Shown piece by piece: positions 33,688 to 45,825 of a stretch of 64,000 bases of DNA (position 1 is the stretch's first letter; each line of letters starts with the position of its first letter). The notes below the pieces were generated by a model. It did not search any database. It saw only the letters and a program-made list of their open reading frames with translations, and was not told where the DNA came from. The stretch spans positions 181,868,977 through 181,932,976 of the forward strand of contig NC_081411.1 of NCBI RefSeq assembly GCF_030272615.1, in the 5' to 3' direction. The DNA comes from Cryptomeria japonica (lineage: Eukaryota; Streptophyta; Pinopsida; Cupressales; Cupressaceae). The position numbers and the translations under genes are program-made.

Positions 33688-35916
33688 ATGGTTGAAACTC
33701 GTCTTCAAAAATCTAGGAGAGAAACTAAAGAGGCTCAAGAGTCTGCAAACATGAGTTCTTATGAGTATGACAATGATTTATTTTTCAATACTGATCACAC
33801 TACATTGCCGGACATGGATGTCTATAGAAACATTCCAAATGTTGAGAACACGGACACTACAAACAACAATGCTACACATAATGACAATATGGACAATTTT
33901 TCAATACATTCAGCAGATGTGGAAGAATCCATTATGAATCCCCATTTCAATCGATTGGTTGAGGAAATAATGAGGAGGGATAGACAATACTTCTTACAAA
34001 TGATGGCACAAAGTGGAGCCAAGATACCTCATGATTTTGACATGTCTCAAATAATGGAAAATCGACCTTCACAACAAAATCACTCTAAAATGGATCAAAG
34101 GAGACCTAATAGCGGAGGAAATAGAGGACCATATATGGTACCTAAATCACCATCATCTTTGTTTCAAAAACCAGAGGTCCCACATACACATGGTCAAGCA
34201 TATGATACTCACCTTCGCAGACCATTATGGAAGTCTTATGCAGATAGATATGCTCAATCACATACTCAAGCTACGGATCAACCAAAACAATTGGATATTC
34301 AAAGGCATGCTCAAAATTTGGACACAAGGAAACCCCGTGTCAAATTTGGGGGCAACACAATAGAACATGACATGCCTGTAGAGTATGGTATACATGCACA
34401 AAATAGATATGGTGTTCCTCAACATGAATCTATACCAAGTGGTCCATATATGCAGCATCATTATAGACCTCCTCCATATGAACATGTGTATGATCAATAT
34501 CATCCAAATATGCAACAGACTCCTCCTCCAATGGGTACCTCAAACATGGGGTATGCTTCAAGAAGTCGATCTCCACTTAAGAGCAATTTGGAGCAACAAA
34601 TCAAGGACTTACAAAAGAAAATGGAGGACATAAATACACCAAAGCCAACATACACAATGAGAGACATATGTCCTTATCCATTCGACAAGAGCATTCCAAT
34701 GCCTCCATTTCCTACACACTTTGTGATGCCTAAATTTGATAAGTATAGAGGAAAAGGGGATCCCAAGGCACACATAAGACATTTTTTCACAGCTTGCATT
34801 GAGGTAGCAGCAGAAAAGACATATTTGATGAGATTATTCCCACAAAGCTTAGGTGATCAAGCTATGGAATGGTTCTCCCAACTCTCACCTGGTATTAAGT
34901 CATGGGGTGACTTAGCAGAGGCATTTATTCAACATTTCTCCTACAATATAGAGACAGACATATCAGTCACTACTTTATGCAACACCAAGCAAAAAGAGGG
35001 AGAGTCTTTTGCATCATTTTTACAAAGATGGAGAAATCTAGCTAGCAAATGCTCTTGTGAAATTCCACAGAAACAAATGGTAGAAATGTTCACCCAAAAT
35101 GTTAACAAAGACATTGGCTATGATCTAAGGAAAGCTTGTTTGTCCACCTTCAGGGATGTTATTGAAAAAGGCTTGGCAACCGAAAAGGTCCTAATTGAGT
35201 AAGGAATCATTAAGCTATTTAAGGAAAACAAAGATGACTTTAAAGGAAAAGACAAGCCAAGATTTTGGAATAAAAACAAGAACACAGTCAATGATGGTGT
35301 TGTTGATGCTAACACAGTGCGACCCAAGTTCATCTTTTCGGGATCAAGTTCTACAAACAATCAAGTGAATACCCAAACAACTTCTAGATCATGAAGGAAG
35401 TACACTCCATTGGGAGAACCACTCGAGTCAATCTTCAAAAATCTTGTGGCAAACAAGGTGATCACAGTTCCAGATTTTCCTCCATATGAACCAAAGGTTA
35501 AACCAAATTGGTGGAATGATGATGAGTATTGTGAATTTCATAAGAGCAAGGGTCATTAGATAGGAAATTGTCATCGACTGAAGAACATTGTACAAGATCT
35601 CATTGATAGAGGTGACATTGAGATTGAGGGACACTCATCCAATCAAGAACATGAGATGTTTAAGGAACCATTCCCAAAGCATGATAAGGGAAAAGCTAAA
35701 GTCACAGATGATCAAGCCAACTATACTAGAGAACCTTACAACTATGATTCAACTATCAATCATATCTCGATGGACAATCATGTCTCTACTATTATCATCA
35801 AGGACAAAACTCCTGAGAGTTCTACCCAGTGACCAAAGATTGTCTTAAGAGGTGTTGGATCTTCTTCCGAACCTACCTCTGAATGTCATGTTACAACTCG
35901 TCAAGGTAAAATTACG
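33688..35916 (+). pseudogene. Tat element gag
   Basis: The ATG at 33688 opens a 504-codon frame (MVETRLQKSRRETKEAQESA). The N-terminal half is low-complexity, rich in Pro, His, Gln and Tyr. From about codon 340 comes the retrotransposon gag domain: FVMPKFDKYRGKGDPKAHIR, LGDQAMEWFSQLSPG and SFASFLQRWRNLASKC. A stop at 35200-35202 interrupts; the same frame continues with the zinc knuckle YCEFHKSKGH...GNCHRLK (about 35530-35585). Further stops at about 35392, 35560 and 35830. Gag assembles the particle and binds RNA. No frameshift to the end. Confidence 0.9.
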
Positions 35917-38040
35917 TTGCTAGGTGCCTCCACTAAAAATACCGCTTCTTCATCAACCAAACCTGAGTATGACCTTGTAGAACAGTCAGGGAAGACACCC
36001 GTGCTCATCTCTATCCTTGAGCTCCTACGTATATCTCCCGCTCATAAAGCTATTCTTGACAAAATATTGAGAGACACAGCCGTTCCTACTGATCTGAATG
36101 TGGACCAGTTTCAAGCCATGGTGGGATACCTTTCCATTCCACACTCCCTTACATTCACAGAAGCTGATGATGCCTCCATAAGTCAGCCACATAATGCACC
36201 ATTACACATTGAAGCCTTCATAAACAAATATAGAATCAAATGAGTCCTGATAGATGGAGGAGCTGGTCTAAACATTTGTACATTGAGCACCATTAAACAA
36301 TTGGGATATTCTGATAAAGCTATGAATTCAACAAATCAAATCACCATCAAGGCATATGATGATTAAGAATGCTCATCCAAGGGCACAGTCACCTTACCTC
36401 TAAGAATTGGACCAGTTACAAAGGATGTGGTTTGTCAAGTCTTGGATTTGGATCTCACTTATAATATATTGCTAGGATATCCTTGGATTCATGAAATGAG
36501 GGCAGTCCCATCGACATATCACCAATGCATTAAGTTTCCTCGCAATGGAGTCGAGGTAACAGTTAATGGTGATCCTAATCCGTTCATATATTGCAATAAC
36601 TTGAGATCACATACTGAGACCATCATTCCCAGTAATCGTGAAGCTATTCCTTCTTCGGCATACATTGGCCCTAAGTCATTAAAACCCTCGACATCAAAGC
36701 AAGGTGAGCTTAAAGGCAAATTTCAGGACAAAGGCATGGGAGAATACACTTTAAATCAGACCATGTACTTACGACAAGTCATGAGCTCTCCAAAAGAATA
36801 TGGAAGACCACATCCTAACAAGCAAATATCCATCATGGTATTCAAATGGGACCCTACTACCTTTCAAAGATGGGGCGAACTGGAAGAGGAAGGTTTATAC
36901 AAAATGCTCTACAAAGACATTGAAGATGACACACAAGATCACATCAATATACCCTGTGAGAAATATGGCAAAGGCTTCAAGATTCTACAAAAAATTGGGT
37001 ATGATGGAAAAAGCCCTCTTGGGTTACAAAAAGAAGGCGTTATGGAGCCTTAACAACCTAAATTGACTGTAAAAAGGGAACGCTCGAAGGGACTTGCTTT
37101 CCTGACTTCCAAGATCCACACTAAAAGGATAGAAGAAGCATCACAAATCAAAGTTGCCAAAATTCAACAAGAGGATCACTATTCCACAGACTCCAACGAA
37201 TGGGAATGGGGTTCAGACAAATCCTCCAGTGACTATGAGCTCACCGAGACATTCAGAAAGCTGGATGAACCCACAGAAGAAGAGGAATTTTATAAAAAGT
37301 TCAGAGTTGGTCAAGAAACAACCCATAAGGAGGCCACACAATCTTTGTCTCAAGGTTCTAGGTTGAAATCACATAGGATGAGAACACCTGTCCTAGAATC
37401 CGCTACTAGTGATGACAATTTGGATTTGCTCACGATTGAAACTGATGAGGAGAGTGCCATCGATGACCTTGACGATTACCTTGACATACCCGAATATAAC
37501 CACATCTTCACTCTTAGCCCCGCTAACTCCGAAGACATTAAAGGCCTTCCCCTTGTTCACCATCAACTTATTGACTGGGATCATGAAGGACCAACACAGT
37601 TTGACACATTCCAAAATGATGAGGCTGTTATTGACTATCTTGGGATATGAGATGATCTTCCCCTCAGGGACCATAAAGCAGGATACACTATAGAACTCAA
37701 CAAAATGGCATATTTTAGTGAGGGTGTCAGACCTTCCAGTCGCAAAAATGTGAAAATAAGAACAATCCAAGGGTCTTATGGTGAAAACCACACTGTGGTG
37801 CTGTCTAACCCCAAAAAAGTAAAAAGAAAAGACGTATCTGAGGGCAAAAACCTCTCTGAGGCACCCGAAGATGGAAGGCTCGACATTCTTCCAGCATCAT
37901 ATGAGGAAAAGTCATCCATGTTGGTAGAGGAGACTATCAAAACAAACATTGGTACAGAAGAGGTTCCACACAACATATTCCTGGCTCAATCATTGACAGA
38001 GTCTGAAAGGTCAAAATTCATAAGTTTCTTCAAAGAATGA
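35917..38040 (+). pseudogene. Tat element protease, G-patch and linker
   Basis: Same frame as gag. The protease active-site box LIDGGAGLNICTL lies at about 36244-36285 directly after a stop at 36241-36243. DGGA stands where other elements have D[ST]GA. The core continues with GPVTKDVVCQVLDLDLTYN and LLGYPWIHEM. Downstream, 36955-37045 reads YGKGFKILQKIGYDGKSPLG followed by LQKEG, which fits a G-patch (glycine-rich RNA-binding) module. Then comes an acidic linker and the segment before RT (FKE at 38040). Stops at 36241, 36364, 37051, 37648 and 38038. Confidence 0.85.
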
Positions 38041-39360
38041 CAAATCAACTTTTCATGGTCATACGCTGATATGCCTGGACTGGATCTGGATTTGGTAATG
38101 CATCATTTGATAGTCAAACCGGGGGCAAACCCAGTGAAACAGAAATTATGAAAAATGCATCCACAAGTGGCATTACTAGTCAAAGCAGAACTTGAGAAAT
38201 TATTGGATGTCGGATTCATACGCCCAATTGATTATTCGGAATGGATCTCCAATTTGGTACCTATCAGTAAACCAGATCGCAACATCAGAATATGTACAGA
38301 TTTCAGAGACATCAACAAAGCTTGTCTAAAGGATGACTTCCCATTACCAAATATTCACTTGATTGTTGATCTCACGGCAGGTCATGAAATGTTATCATTA
38401 ATGGATGGATTTTCTGGTTATAATCAAATAAGGATCGCACCAGAGGATCAACACAAAACATCATTCACTTGTCCTTGGGGAACTTTCTGCTGGAATGTCA
38501 TGCCCTTTGGGCTAAAAAATGCAGGTGCTACATATCAAAGAGCCATGACTACTATCTTTCATGATCTCATGCATGTAACCGTGGAAGACTATGTTGATGA
38601 TCTCTTGGGTAAATCAGTAGACAGAGATACACATTTGGACATACTTTCAATCGTCTTTGATCGGTTGGAAAAATACAAAGTAAGGTTAAACCCCAAGAAA
38701 TGTGTCTTTGGAGTAACCTCCGGGAAGCTCCTAGGATTCATTGTGTCTAAAAAAGGAATTGAAGCCGATCCAGCAAAAGTCAAGGCCATCTTGGAGATGC
38801 AACCACCTAGAAATATCAGTCAACTTCGATCCTTACAAGGCAGACTTCAGTCCATACGGAGATTCATAGCACAACTTGTAGATAAGTGTAATCCCTTTCA
38901 GCACTTGCTACATAAAAATATCAAATTCAAATGGGATGATAACTGTCAACAGGCTTTTCAGATGCTCAAAGATTATCTTTTGAATCCGCTAGTTTTGATG
39001 CCACTAGTTCCAGACCAGCCTCTGTTACTATACATTTCAGCTACTCCAACAGCACTGGGGGCACTCCTAGCACAACAAATTGCTGACGGCAAGGAAAAGG
39101 TAGTATACTATATCAGTCGCACATTGGTGGGATATGAACTAAACTACACAGCAATCGAACGTGCATGTCTCGCCGTGGTCTTTGCTTCACAGAAATTACA
39201 ACATTACATGCTCACTCACAAGACTAAGTTGATTGTAAGAATCGATCCGTTGAAATACCTCCTCAATAAAGCAACACTTACTGGGTGACTAGCCAAGTGG
39301 GTAATGATCTTGAGTGAATTTGACATCGAGTATGTGGACAGAAAAGCAATAAAAGGATAA
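38041..39360 (+). pseudogene. Tat element reverse transcriptase and RNase H
   Basis: Starts with FSWSYADMPGLD, the standard lead-in. RT: LLDVGFIRPIDYSEWISNLV, RICTDFRDINKACLKDDFPL, LSLMDGFSGYNQIRIAPED and MPFGLKNAGATYQRAM, and the catalytic box YVDD at 38590-38601. Thumb: LNPKKCVFGVTSGKLLGFIV. RNase H: LLLYISATPTALGALLAQ (Ser where the first Asp is usual), VVYYISRTL and LNYTAIERACLAVVFA. Stops at about 38149, 39286 and 39358 only. RT is otherwise complete. The first RNase H has lost part of its catalytic set, as is common in elements with a second RNase H. Confidence 0.93.
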
Positions 39361-39390
39361 GCAATCGCAGATCAATTAGCAGATGCCCCC

Positions 39391-40131
39391 ATGATTGATG
39401 ATTTTCCTCTAGATTTAGAATTTCCAGATGAATCCATTTTAACAATATCACATGCAAAGCCATGGCAACTGTACTTTGACGGCTCATACACACCACATGG
39501 GCCAGAAGCGAGTATCCTCTTCATAACTCCTCAAGGTGACTCTATACCAAGGTCATACCGCTTATCATTTCCTTGCACTAACAACATAGCGGAATATGAG
39601 GCATTAACAACTAGATTACGCATGGCAGTTCAGTGGAAGATCCAGGAACTTCATGTTTTTGGAGATTCTCAACTGGTTATCCATCAAGCAACTGATGATT
39701 ACCAAACAAAAGATGAAAAATTAATGCCTTACAAACAAATGGTGGACGACTTGAAACAACACTTCACAAAGATAGATTTTGAGCAGATACCAAGAGAGCA
39801 GAATCGTGCCGCAGATGCCATGGCTACAATTGCTTCACTGATCGATCTACCTCAAAATGAGACCTGCTATGAGTTCTTGGTGGACAACCTTTCGGTTCCT
39901 TCATATGAGATCACTCCTACTGAAATGATATGTGTTGTTGGTCCTGAATCCCAGTTATATGGTTCCATCTTCACATACCTTCACGACAATACCCTACCTC
40001 CTGATCTATCAAGTAACCAATGTCGCACTTTCATTCACCAATCCTCTCGATATGTCATTTTAGCTGATATCCTATACCGGCGAGGTCTAGATGACACTCT
40101 TCTTAGATGTCTAGAAAGCGATGAAGCTTAG
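39391..40131 (+). pseudogene. Tat element second (archaeal-type) RNase H
   Basis: Begins after RNH with a short linker. Catalytic segments: D in WQLYFDGSYTPHG, E in NNIAEYEALTTRLRMAV, D in LHVFGDSQLVIHQA and D in REQNRAADAMATIASLI. All four acidic residues are present. Plant Tat elements are known to have gained this domain, and it may take over RNA removal from a degraded first RNase H. The following 120 residues (to 40129-40131) form the tether to integrase. Only the final stop breaks this piece. Confidence 0.93.
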
Positions 40132-41211
40132 ATTGCGTTACGTGAAGTGCATGAAGGGATATGTGGTCCACATGCTAGTGGTCCTACCTTGGCCAAGAAA
40201 CTCATCAAGACTGGATATTACTGTCCCAATATGGAAAAAGACTCATATCAGTTTGTCAAGAAATGTAAGCAATGTCAAATTCATGGAGACCTCATACATG
40301 CGCCAGCACAAGAACTACAACCACTTGCATCTCCTTGGCCCTTTTGTCAGTGGGGACTTGATCTCATAGGCAAGATTCACCCTCCTTCTTCTAATGGTCA
40401 TAAATTCATTATCACTGCCACAAAGTATTTCACAAAATGGATTGAAGCCGTGCCTCTCACATAAGTCACTGGAAAACAGATTGCTACATTCATCCTTAAC
40501 TATATCATTTGCCGATACGGTATTCCTGTTTCCATTATCACTGATAACGGGCGTCCCTTCAAAAATCAGGATGTTCGTGAACTCTGTGACCGCTTCCATA
40601 TTTCTCATCGTTTTTCCACACCATATTATCCCCAAGGTAATGGCCAAGCTGAGGTGTCTAATAAAACAATCCTTAAAATCCTTAAGAAGACAGTCGACGA
40701 CGCTAGCCGTAATTGGCATATCCAACTTAATCTTGCACTTTGGGCCTATCGCACAAGTGTCCGCACACCTACAGGAGCTACACCATATTCACTTGTCTAC
40801 AACGCTGAAGCCATCTTGCCTATTGAGATCGAGTTACCCTCTTTACGGGTCTCTTTGCAAAACATCATCAGTAATGAAGATTATAGGGTCTCTCGCTTAC
40901 AAGAACTGGAACTACTGGATGAACGGAGACAAACTGCTTTTAATCATTTCGAGGCTTACCAACAACGAATGAGTCACAGCTACAATCATAAGGTCAAGCC
41001 TTGTACATTTGAGGTAGGTGACTTAGTTCTCAGAGAAAACCCCAAGAATCAGCAAGACAGAGAGAAGAAGGGCAAGTTCGAACCAAACTGGCTTGGTCCC
41101 TACATCATTACAGTAGTATATGGATATGGGGCATATCAGCTCTCCACTACAGAAGGTGAACCTTTAGAGGATCCTATCAATAGCATGCACCTTCGCAGGT
41201 TCTACACATAG
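40132..41211 (+). pseudogene. Tat element integrase
   Basis: Zinc-binding part: HEGICGPHASG then CKQCQIHGDLIH (HHCC). Core: D in WGLDLIGKIHPPSSNG, D in SIITDNGRPFKN and E in YYPQGNGQAEVSNKTIL. All three catalytic residues are present. C-terminal: WAYRTSVRTPTGATPYSLVY, FEVGDLVLRE and NWLGPYIITVV, ending HLRRFYT with a stop at 41209-41211. No chromodomain, as expected for Tat. One internal stop at 40462-40464. Confidence 0.94.
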
Positions 41212-42896
41212 CTCTTTGGAATATCCTAATTCAAAAATACAAAAAAATAAAAAAAATTTAAAAATACAAAAAAAATTATAAAACAAAAAAAATCGTTACT
41301 TGGTGAAAACCTGGCAAATAGGTGCCTTGTGACATAAAAAAATCAAAAAAAATCAAAAAAAGTAAAGAGAAATAATTTCGTCCAATGGTGAAAACCACTT
41401 CAGTGGCGCCCTGGGCAAGTACCATGGTGAAAACTGGGTCACCAACGCCATGCGTAGAGACATTGCTCCTCCCTCCTTCAGGATTCACTTTCATCCTTTC
41501 ACTTTGCACACACTCACGACCAATTCATCCATAATAAACTTACCCATTCCCATCATGGCTTGTTATTGATCTACCTAAGATTGGTTCACCATAAACCTCC
41601 CTTTTCACCTCCCTTTCCATCCCTAATAAATCAGATCCTATCTGTGGCTAAGGCAATTCCTACGTCTAGTGATGGGTGTGGAACTAAGAACATCACATGT
41701 TTCGAGGAGTACAGTTTCTTCCAGCTTCCTTCAGTCTATCCGTGCACAATCCGCAATAAAGCAACATTTGCATCACAGATCCGCAATAAAGTTTCATCTT
41801 CTCTGCAATAATGTATCAGCTTCATGGATTCAGTCAGTTTCAGATGAGACACAGCAACAAAAATGGGCTTCAACAAATCAAATCTTTCAACAGACTCAGA
41901 CAACACATGGTTCAGTGCTAGCTATCCTTTTTGTGAAAGTAAACATTGTGACCACAATCAAATAAGACTTATACAAGTGACAAGAGACACTAAAACTTGA
42001 GGACTACAGTGGATGTTGGTGTCGAGTCTTGGTTTTCTTTTGATTTTATCTTTTTCGAGATGTCTCTAACTAGAGATTCTATCTCTAGGATGTCTTTGAC
42101 TAGAAAGGCGAGGATGGGGTATCGTCACCTATTTGTATTTGCTGTATGTGGATTGTCTTTTAGTAATGCTATGACTTGTCCAAGGATATGAGGACACTAT
42201 GAGTCTAGTATGAACTAGGGCATTCCTTGTTTGTGACTGTCTTATCTCCATGCAAACGGGTACAATGACTTTCTGGGTCAAACATATGCCTCGATTGTCA
42301 TAACCTACTTGCCATAATAAGCTCAATGATGATAACGCACAAGAAGCTCTTTCATGTTCATATCTTCTATCTTTCATCCCCCTTTCTTGATTGACTTCCA
42401 TCATCCTTCTTGAGTCTGCGTAGCCTGTTATCACGTGACTGAGTATAATGACACACCAAAAACATTTGCATTTCATGTAGCTGCACCTGCATTACCACAT
42501 ATAAGCATTTTATACATACATATAGATATCACAACTGCATCACATCCTGCACACAACACCTGTTAGCACAATTTACATTTGCATTATCATATTCATCTGC
42601 ATTACATACATTCACATTTGCATCATGCATACACATATAAAACATAAAAGAACAAAAATATTGCATTGCATCATATACATATTTGCATCCATATCATAAA
42701 CATACATCATTAAACACCTCATCACATAGGTACACATGCATATAGCTGCCGCAAAAATGAATCATCTCATATATATAATCAAAAGTGTCATGATACAATG
42801 ATGTCAAAAAATCATATGGCTACAAAAGCACCCGCAGGTGTCTACATCATCATACAAAAAATGGTATAATACTGATACAAAGGGAGCCCTCTATGG
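41212..42896. other. Spacer between pol and the antisense gene
   Basis: No gene. A-rich after pol (41220-41380), with the word TGGTGAAAAC three times (about 41299, 41390 and 41433). 42480-42860 is rich in TTGCAT/ACATACA words. The end of the antisense gene lies at 42897. Confidence 0.6.
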
Positions 42897-43399
42897 CTAT
42901 GATGAACTCCCTCCCTCGGAGCCGCCTGGCCTCGGTGGAATCTGAGCCCCTAAAGGACCCGCCCCAGGATCATCCTTCCCGTCTCCTCTATCTGGTGGTG
43001 GTGGAGGACCCATGACCCCACCACTAGATGCCTGCCTCCTCCGACTCCCTCCCGTAGCTGTCGTTGTACGCGACAATCTATGGAAGCTCCTTGCCTGCTG
43101 ATCTGTTGGCACTGCACTATAGTAGAGGTCCCTCCAGTAGCCTATCTCCTCTCCTGCTTGTAGGACATATGTATATCCTGCCCCTGTGTCCTCCGTCACC
43201 TGTCTCCCTGCCCTCAGCGCTGTCTCAGCCTCTGTGTAGCACTGAATCACCTGATCTCTCTCCCACTCAGTATCTCTGAGCCTCATCCTGATCCGATCCC
43301 TCTCCCTCTCCAGCTCCTGAATCTCATCTGCCTGTTCTTGGCAGATCTCCCTGAGCTCAATCATCTCATCCTCCTTTGGGTCCCCCCCCTTTGCCTCTG

Positions 43400-43580
43400 C
43401 CTGTGGCTCCCCCTCTGCGGGTGCCTGCCCCTGTGCCTGTACCTGTACCTGTACTGGTGCTTGTATGCGTACCTATCTTTGTAAATGCCCCTGTGCCTGT
43501 ACCTGTCCCTACCCCTGTCCCTGTACCTGTCCCTGTCTCTGTACCTGTGCTCTAGGACCCTATGCTGCTGGCACCTGTAA
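43400..43580 (-). repeat. Hexanucleotide-like coding repeat in the PMD gene
   Basis: CCTGTA/CCTGTG/CCCCTG units in imperfect tandem on the plus strand. On the minus strand in the PMD frame they encode Gln-Val/Ala-Gln-Gly repeats. A likely length-variable site. Confidence 0.8.
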
Positions 43581-44919
43581 GGGCAATCCACCGCGACCCC
43601 TCACTACTTGAGCCTGTCTCTCCTCCCCACCCTCCCTCCGAGGTGCAACTCGCCTCTCCCCAACTACTCCCCTCTTCCTCTGTCAGCCTCTGCCCCCATC
43701 ACCTCCACCATCATCATCATCATCTCCCCCCCCATCTCCCTCCAGTGCCTCTCCTGGATCTGTCAATCGTGGGAATGGATGCTCTGCCCAATATGTTGTA
43801 TACTCAGCATCCATCCTGGCGTCCTTGATCTCAGGCCACATATCCCAGGGTAGGGGCATCATCTCTGCCAGCTGTGTGAGTGCCTGATTATATGACAGCA
43901 ATGACCCAAATTGTGCCTAATCTTTAACTGTGCGGGCATACATGCCCGAGCCCTATGGCATCCTCTGGATCCGGCCATACTGCCTGCAAACCCTGTCCAC
44001 AAGCTGTCTCTCTAACACACAGGGCGTTCGCCCAATCGAGTACCTACTCTGAAAGGTGTAGGGCAGCTCCACTGTGTCATCCTCCCACTCCTCATAGCCT
44101 AGATATGGTCTCCATATGACCACATCAATGTCATCAATCACTCGCCACAAATTCTCTAACTTATCGATTCGCGGCTGTGATGTGATCATATCATATAAAT
44201 GTACAAAGCTGTGTCCATGACCCCTACCCCTGAAGTGTATCGGTCGGGTAATCGGTAGATGCTCGTAGGCCCATACCTGCAGCAGTGTCACTCCACAGCC
44301 CAATCCCACTGATCCATGATACACAAACTGGTGAAGCTCGTAATACAAATGGGCTAGCACACAGGGTCCCCAGGCATATCTGGTGTGCTGCGTCACCAGT
44401 GTCTCTAGTGCTCCCCCCAGCCCACAGCCAACCCCCGTGTTGCCCTATCCGGACACAGGAACCCACTGATAGCTCCTCCTATCACTACCAGCAGCACTAG
44501 TCCTGTGGCTGTCATGATGTCCCATGCCACGTGTCCTACCCTCATCTCCAATCCAGGGTCTTGAAACACCCGTCTCAAGGCCTCTCTGTCTCCGTCTCGA
44601 TCATACAAAATCAGATCCCCATCAATTGGCACCTGCAGAATCTTGTATACATCCTCAAGGGTGACGGTTATCTCACCCATCGGCAAATGGAATGTGCATG
44701 TCTCTGAGTGCCATCTCTCAGCCAGCGCAGTCAGCAACCCATGTTTGCCTGAAACTTAGGCACATACAACACATGTCTCAACCCCATCTCCTCGATGGTA
44801 GCTCTGTCCCCAAGTGTCAACTCAGGTCGCAACCTCTGCGTCGATGGGAATCTCTCCTGTGACTCCAGCATAGGCAAATACTCCTGCAGTCAAGCAAATC
44901 AATCATGTTAGTCATAGTG

Positions 44920-45195
44920 GCATTCACTGTTTATCACAAAATGCTACTTTTTATCTAAATGCATATGGCTATCTATCCTAGTGACACTCACTATTCATCA
45001 CAAAGTGTTGCTTCTATCCTAGTGGTACTCCCTGTTCATCACAAAGTACTACGTGTGTGACACTCACTGTTTATCACAAAGTGTTACTCACATTTGCACT
45101 CCCTGTTCATCACAAAGTGCTGCTCATACTTTGAGTACTCCTTGTTCATCACAAAGTACTCTATCTTGGTACTCCCTGTTCATCACAAAGTGCCT
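44920..45195. repeat. Degenerate tandem array of GTTCATCACAAAGT units
   Basis: Eight or so copies of TCATCACAAAGT, preceded by CACTCACTGT or TACTCCCTGT, spaced about 25-45 bases apart. Lies in the predicted intron. Confidence 0.85.
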
Positions 45196-45319
45196 TGATC
45201 TATCCTAGTCTTCCCTAGAGGACCTTCTTGAGTGTATCCTCTCAGCAGCTTATCCAATCGACAACATATGTTCATCACAGAACTGCCGATTTGACCTAGA
45301 AGACAAAACTTGCATTTTT

Positions 45320-45552
45320 TTGGACACAAACGCGCTTTTATCTCACAAACGTGCCTACAGACTGCACAAGCGCGCTTGAAAAACATAGACGTGCCTGTAT
45401 GACATAAACGTGCCTATGCTATGCATAAACGCGACTTGGCAACACAGACGCCCCTGCATGACGTAAACGCGCCCGCATTCGATGCAGCCGCGATTCTAGA
45501 CACAGATGCGCCTAGCGGACACAGATGCGCCTGGCACCGACACAGACGCGTT
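45320..45552 (-). repeat. CGCGTCTGTGT motif array, antisense cluster
   Basis: On the plus strand about twelve copies of ACACAGACGCG-like words (GGACACAAACGCGC, ACACAGATGCGCC twice, ACACAGACGCGTT). In the direction of the antisense gene they read CGCGTCTGTGT, the same motif and orientation as in the gag-pol leader. Lies in the predicted intron of the PMD gene. Confidence 0.85.
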
Positions 45553-45825
45553 TAAATAGTTTTTGACATTTTTAAACTCTACTTCTAAGTGCATTTATTG
45601 CTTTATTCAACATGTATTAATGACAAAATTAAATGCGTCAAAGTACAAGGAGGTTTGGTGGTACTTACCGGCTCTCCTGCCTCTGCTGGCCTCTAAAATC
45701 GACGAACACGGTCAAATCTGTGAACAAAAGCCATCGCTGCTGACTGCTACTGCTCTTTTCTCACTCTGCAATCTGCTCTCGTGGATGTGTAGATGACAAT
45801 GAGGATGTATTTTCCCCCGTGGTCT

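Larger units (their letters stand above)
44884..45668 (-). other. Predicted intron of the antisense PMD gene
   Basis: Donor CCG/GTAAGTACC at 45669/45668 and acceptor TTGACTGCAG/GAG at 44884/44883. Splicing joins exon 1 (22 codons) to the PMD frame in phase. The 785-bp intron contains both repeat arrays below. Predicted from sequence only. Confidence 0.7.
42897..45734 (-). pseudogene. Antisense plant mobile domain (PMD, MAIN-like) gene in the Tat element
   Basis: Opposite strand to gag-pol. Exon 1: ATG at 45734, MAFVHRFDRVRRF then, after one stop, RPAEAGEP; donor GTAAGT after 45669. Exon 2 from 44883, in phase, with acceptor CTGCAG. PMD landmarks: LTALAERWHSETCTFHLPMG, EITVTLEDVYKILQVPIDGD, GPCVLAHLYYELHQF and DVVIWRPYLG; then SIGRTPCVLERQLVDRVCRQ, YWAEHPFPRLTDPG and an Asp/Gly run. 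Next come degenerate QVQAQG repeats (about 43580-43400), a coiled coil (IQELERERDRIRMRL) and a Pro/Gly-rich tail to 42897. Two one-base frameshifts (near 44742 and in a G-run near 44405) and several stops, so this copy is inactive unless some are sequencing errors. PMD proteins (MAIN/MAIL1) act in silencing and gene expression; TE-borne versions are known. Confidence 0.85.

Noticed and set aside
43562-43853. Plus-strand open frames rich in Pro/Ser/His
   Set aside because: Complement of the Asp/Gly and Gln repeats of the antisense PMD frame; shadow frames.
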